DNA of 6,608 bases from Hyphomicrobiales bacterium (GTDB lineage: Bacteria > Pseudomonadota > Alphaproteobacteria > Rhizobiales > Aestuariivirgaceae). The stretch covers positions 1 to 6,608 of the forward strand of contig JALSNA010000066.1 of NCBI GenBank assembly GCA_026987255.1, given 5' to 3'. The translations under genes and the position numbers were made by a program. A model generated the notes under the pieces. The model did no database searches. It was not told the DNA's origin and saw nothing but the letters and a program-made list of their open reading frames with translations. Numbering within the stretch: position 1 is the stretch's first letter; each line of letters starts with the position of its first letter. This document shows, in pieces, positions 6,074 to 6,608 of this stretch.

Positions 6074-6141
6074 GAGGCAATCTCCCCTCGCCTTAAGTCC
6101 CTGCCCTGCGGGAAATCCTGTGCATGATGACGCTTTGCGCA

Positions 6142-6169
6142 TTGCCCTGCCCGCGGCGCGCAGTATAAT
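6142..6169 (+). promoter_or_regulatory. Probable promoter of bpt in the divergent intergenic region
   Basis: TTGCCC (6142-6147), a 16-base spacer and a perfect TATAAT (6164-6169) form a good sigma-70-like promoter reading toward bpt, giving a leader of about 100 bases to GTG 6276. The same AT-rich island read on the minus strand gives TATACT (6168-6163), five of six consensus bases, with a poor -35, so it may also serve the divergent dehydrogenase gene. Confidence 0.5.
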
Positions 6170-6275
6170 TGCGCCGCCCATCCAGGGACAGTAAAAAAGC
6201 GGTCATGATTCGCCGTTGTCATGGAAGCGGCCGATTGTGAGCAGATCCGGCGAATCCAACGAGAAGAAAAGCCCC

Positions 6276-6608
6276 GTGAGCCTCGAACAAAAGACATTTC
6301 CGCAATTCTTCATCACGTCGGAGGGGCCCTGCCCCTATCTGCCGGGGCGGGTGGAGCGCAAGGTTTTCACCCATCTCGTCAGCTTCGAGGCGGGCGATCT
6401 GCACGACCTGCTGACGCGCACCGGCTTCAGGCGCTCGCAGAACATCGCCTACCGCCCGGCCTGCGAGGGCTGCTCGCTGTGCATACCGGTGCGCATCCCG
6501 GTGGAGAATTTCCGCCCCACCCGCACCATGCGCAAGATCTGGCGGCGCAACGGCGACCTGCAAGGCCGGTTCGTCCCGCCGCGGGCCACGCAGGACTATT
6601 TTGCCCTG
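6276..6608 (+). CDS. bpt: Leucyl-tRNA--protein transferase Bpt (3' end outside window)
   Basis: This enzyme transfers leucine from leucyl-tRNA to proteins with N-terminal Asp or Glu, marking them for the ClpS/ClpAP N-degron pathway; it is related to eukaryotic arginyltransferase ATE1. The first 111 residues are present. They match the family N-terminus: FPQFF (8-12), PCPYLPGRVERKVFTHL (18-34), GFRRSQNIAYRPACEGCSLC (50-69), then PVRIPVENFRPTRTMRKIWR (71-90). Cys19, Cys63, Cys66 and Cys69 form the conserved N-terminal cysteine set. No in-frame ATG exists between the upstream stop at 6192-6194 and the conserved part. GTG 6276 gives a normal N-terminus (MSLEQKTFPQFF) with a weak AGAAG before it; GTG 6237 would add 13 residues and has GGAAG upstream. 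I prefer 6276 on length. The C-terminal GNAT-like domain is beyond the window, and a -10/-35 pair lies about 100 bases upstream. Confidence 0.9.
   Translation, partial: MSLEQKTFPQFFITSEGPCPYLPGRVERKVFTHLVSFEAGDLHDLLTRTGFRRSQNIAYRPACEGCSLCIPVRIPVENFRPTRTMRKIWRRNGDLQGRFVPPRATQDYFAL

Noticed and set aside
1..6608. Defence system, mobile element, CRISPR array or other new system
   Set aside because: Every sizeable region is accounted for by complex I genes, a tRNA, psiE, a dehydrogenase and bpt. No tandem spacer-repeat pattern, transposase, integrase or toxin-antitoxin pair was seen.

Overview
The window reads as chromosomal DNA of a high-GC alphaproteobacterium. The evidence is a complex I operon with separate nuoC and nuoD genes, a NuoE carrying the long C-terminal helix-hairpin-helix extension seen in many alphaproteobacteria, a bpt-type leucyltransferase gene, and a tRNA-Asp directly upstream of nuoA. 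I see no insertion sequence, CRISPR array, phage gene or other mobile module.

Left two thirds, minus strand, read right to left: nuoA (4093-3728), nuoB (3737-3165), nuoC (3155-2517), nuoD (2524-1328), nuoE (1331-198), then a small cysteine-bearing membrane protein (198 to the window edge) in the place where nuoF would be expected soon after. All genes overlap or lie within 10 bases of each other, so this is one tightly coupled operon. NuoB, C, D and E form part of the peripheral arm (cluster N2, quinone pocket, cluster N1a). NuoA is the membrane subunit at the arm junction. The remaining nuo genes must lie to the left of the window.

Middle, 4094-4653: the leader of the nuo operon, with a compact pair of mutually exclusive hairpins and two CTGA-N-TCAG sites; an intrinsic terminator; a complete tRNA-Asp(GTC) on the minus strand; and a spacer with weak candidate promoters for the tRNA and for the plus-strand gene that follows. 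The tRNA terminator implies that nuo needs its own promoter inside 4094-4318, but I could not find a convincing one.

Right third: psiE (plus, four-helix membrane protein) converges on a beta-hydroxyacid dehydrogenase of the 3-hydroxyisobutyrate dehydrogenase / glyoxylate-succinic semialdehyde reductase family (minus). About 200 bases of divergent control region with a perfect TATAAT box follow, and then the 5' part of bpt (plus), a leucyl-tRNA-protein transferase of the N-degron pathway, cut by the window edge. These three genes have no evident functional link to each other or to complex I.

Most of the window is ordinary housekeeping sequence. The points worth a second look are the NuoE fusion, the cysteine-rich small membrane ORF inside the nuo operon, the structured nuo leader, and the cofactor-specificity residues of the dehydrogenase.
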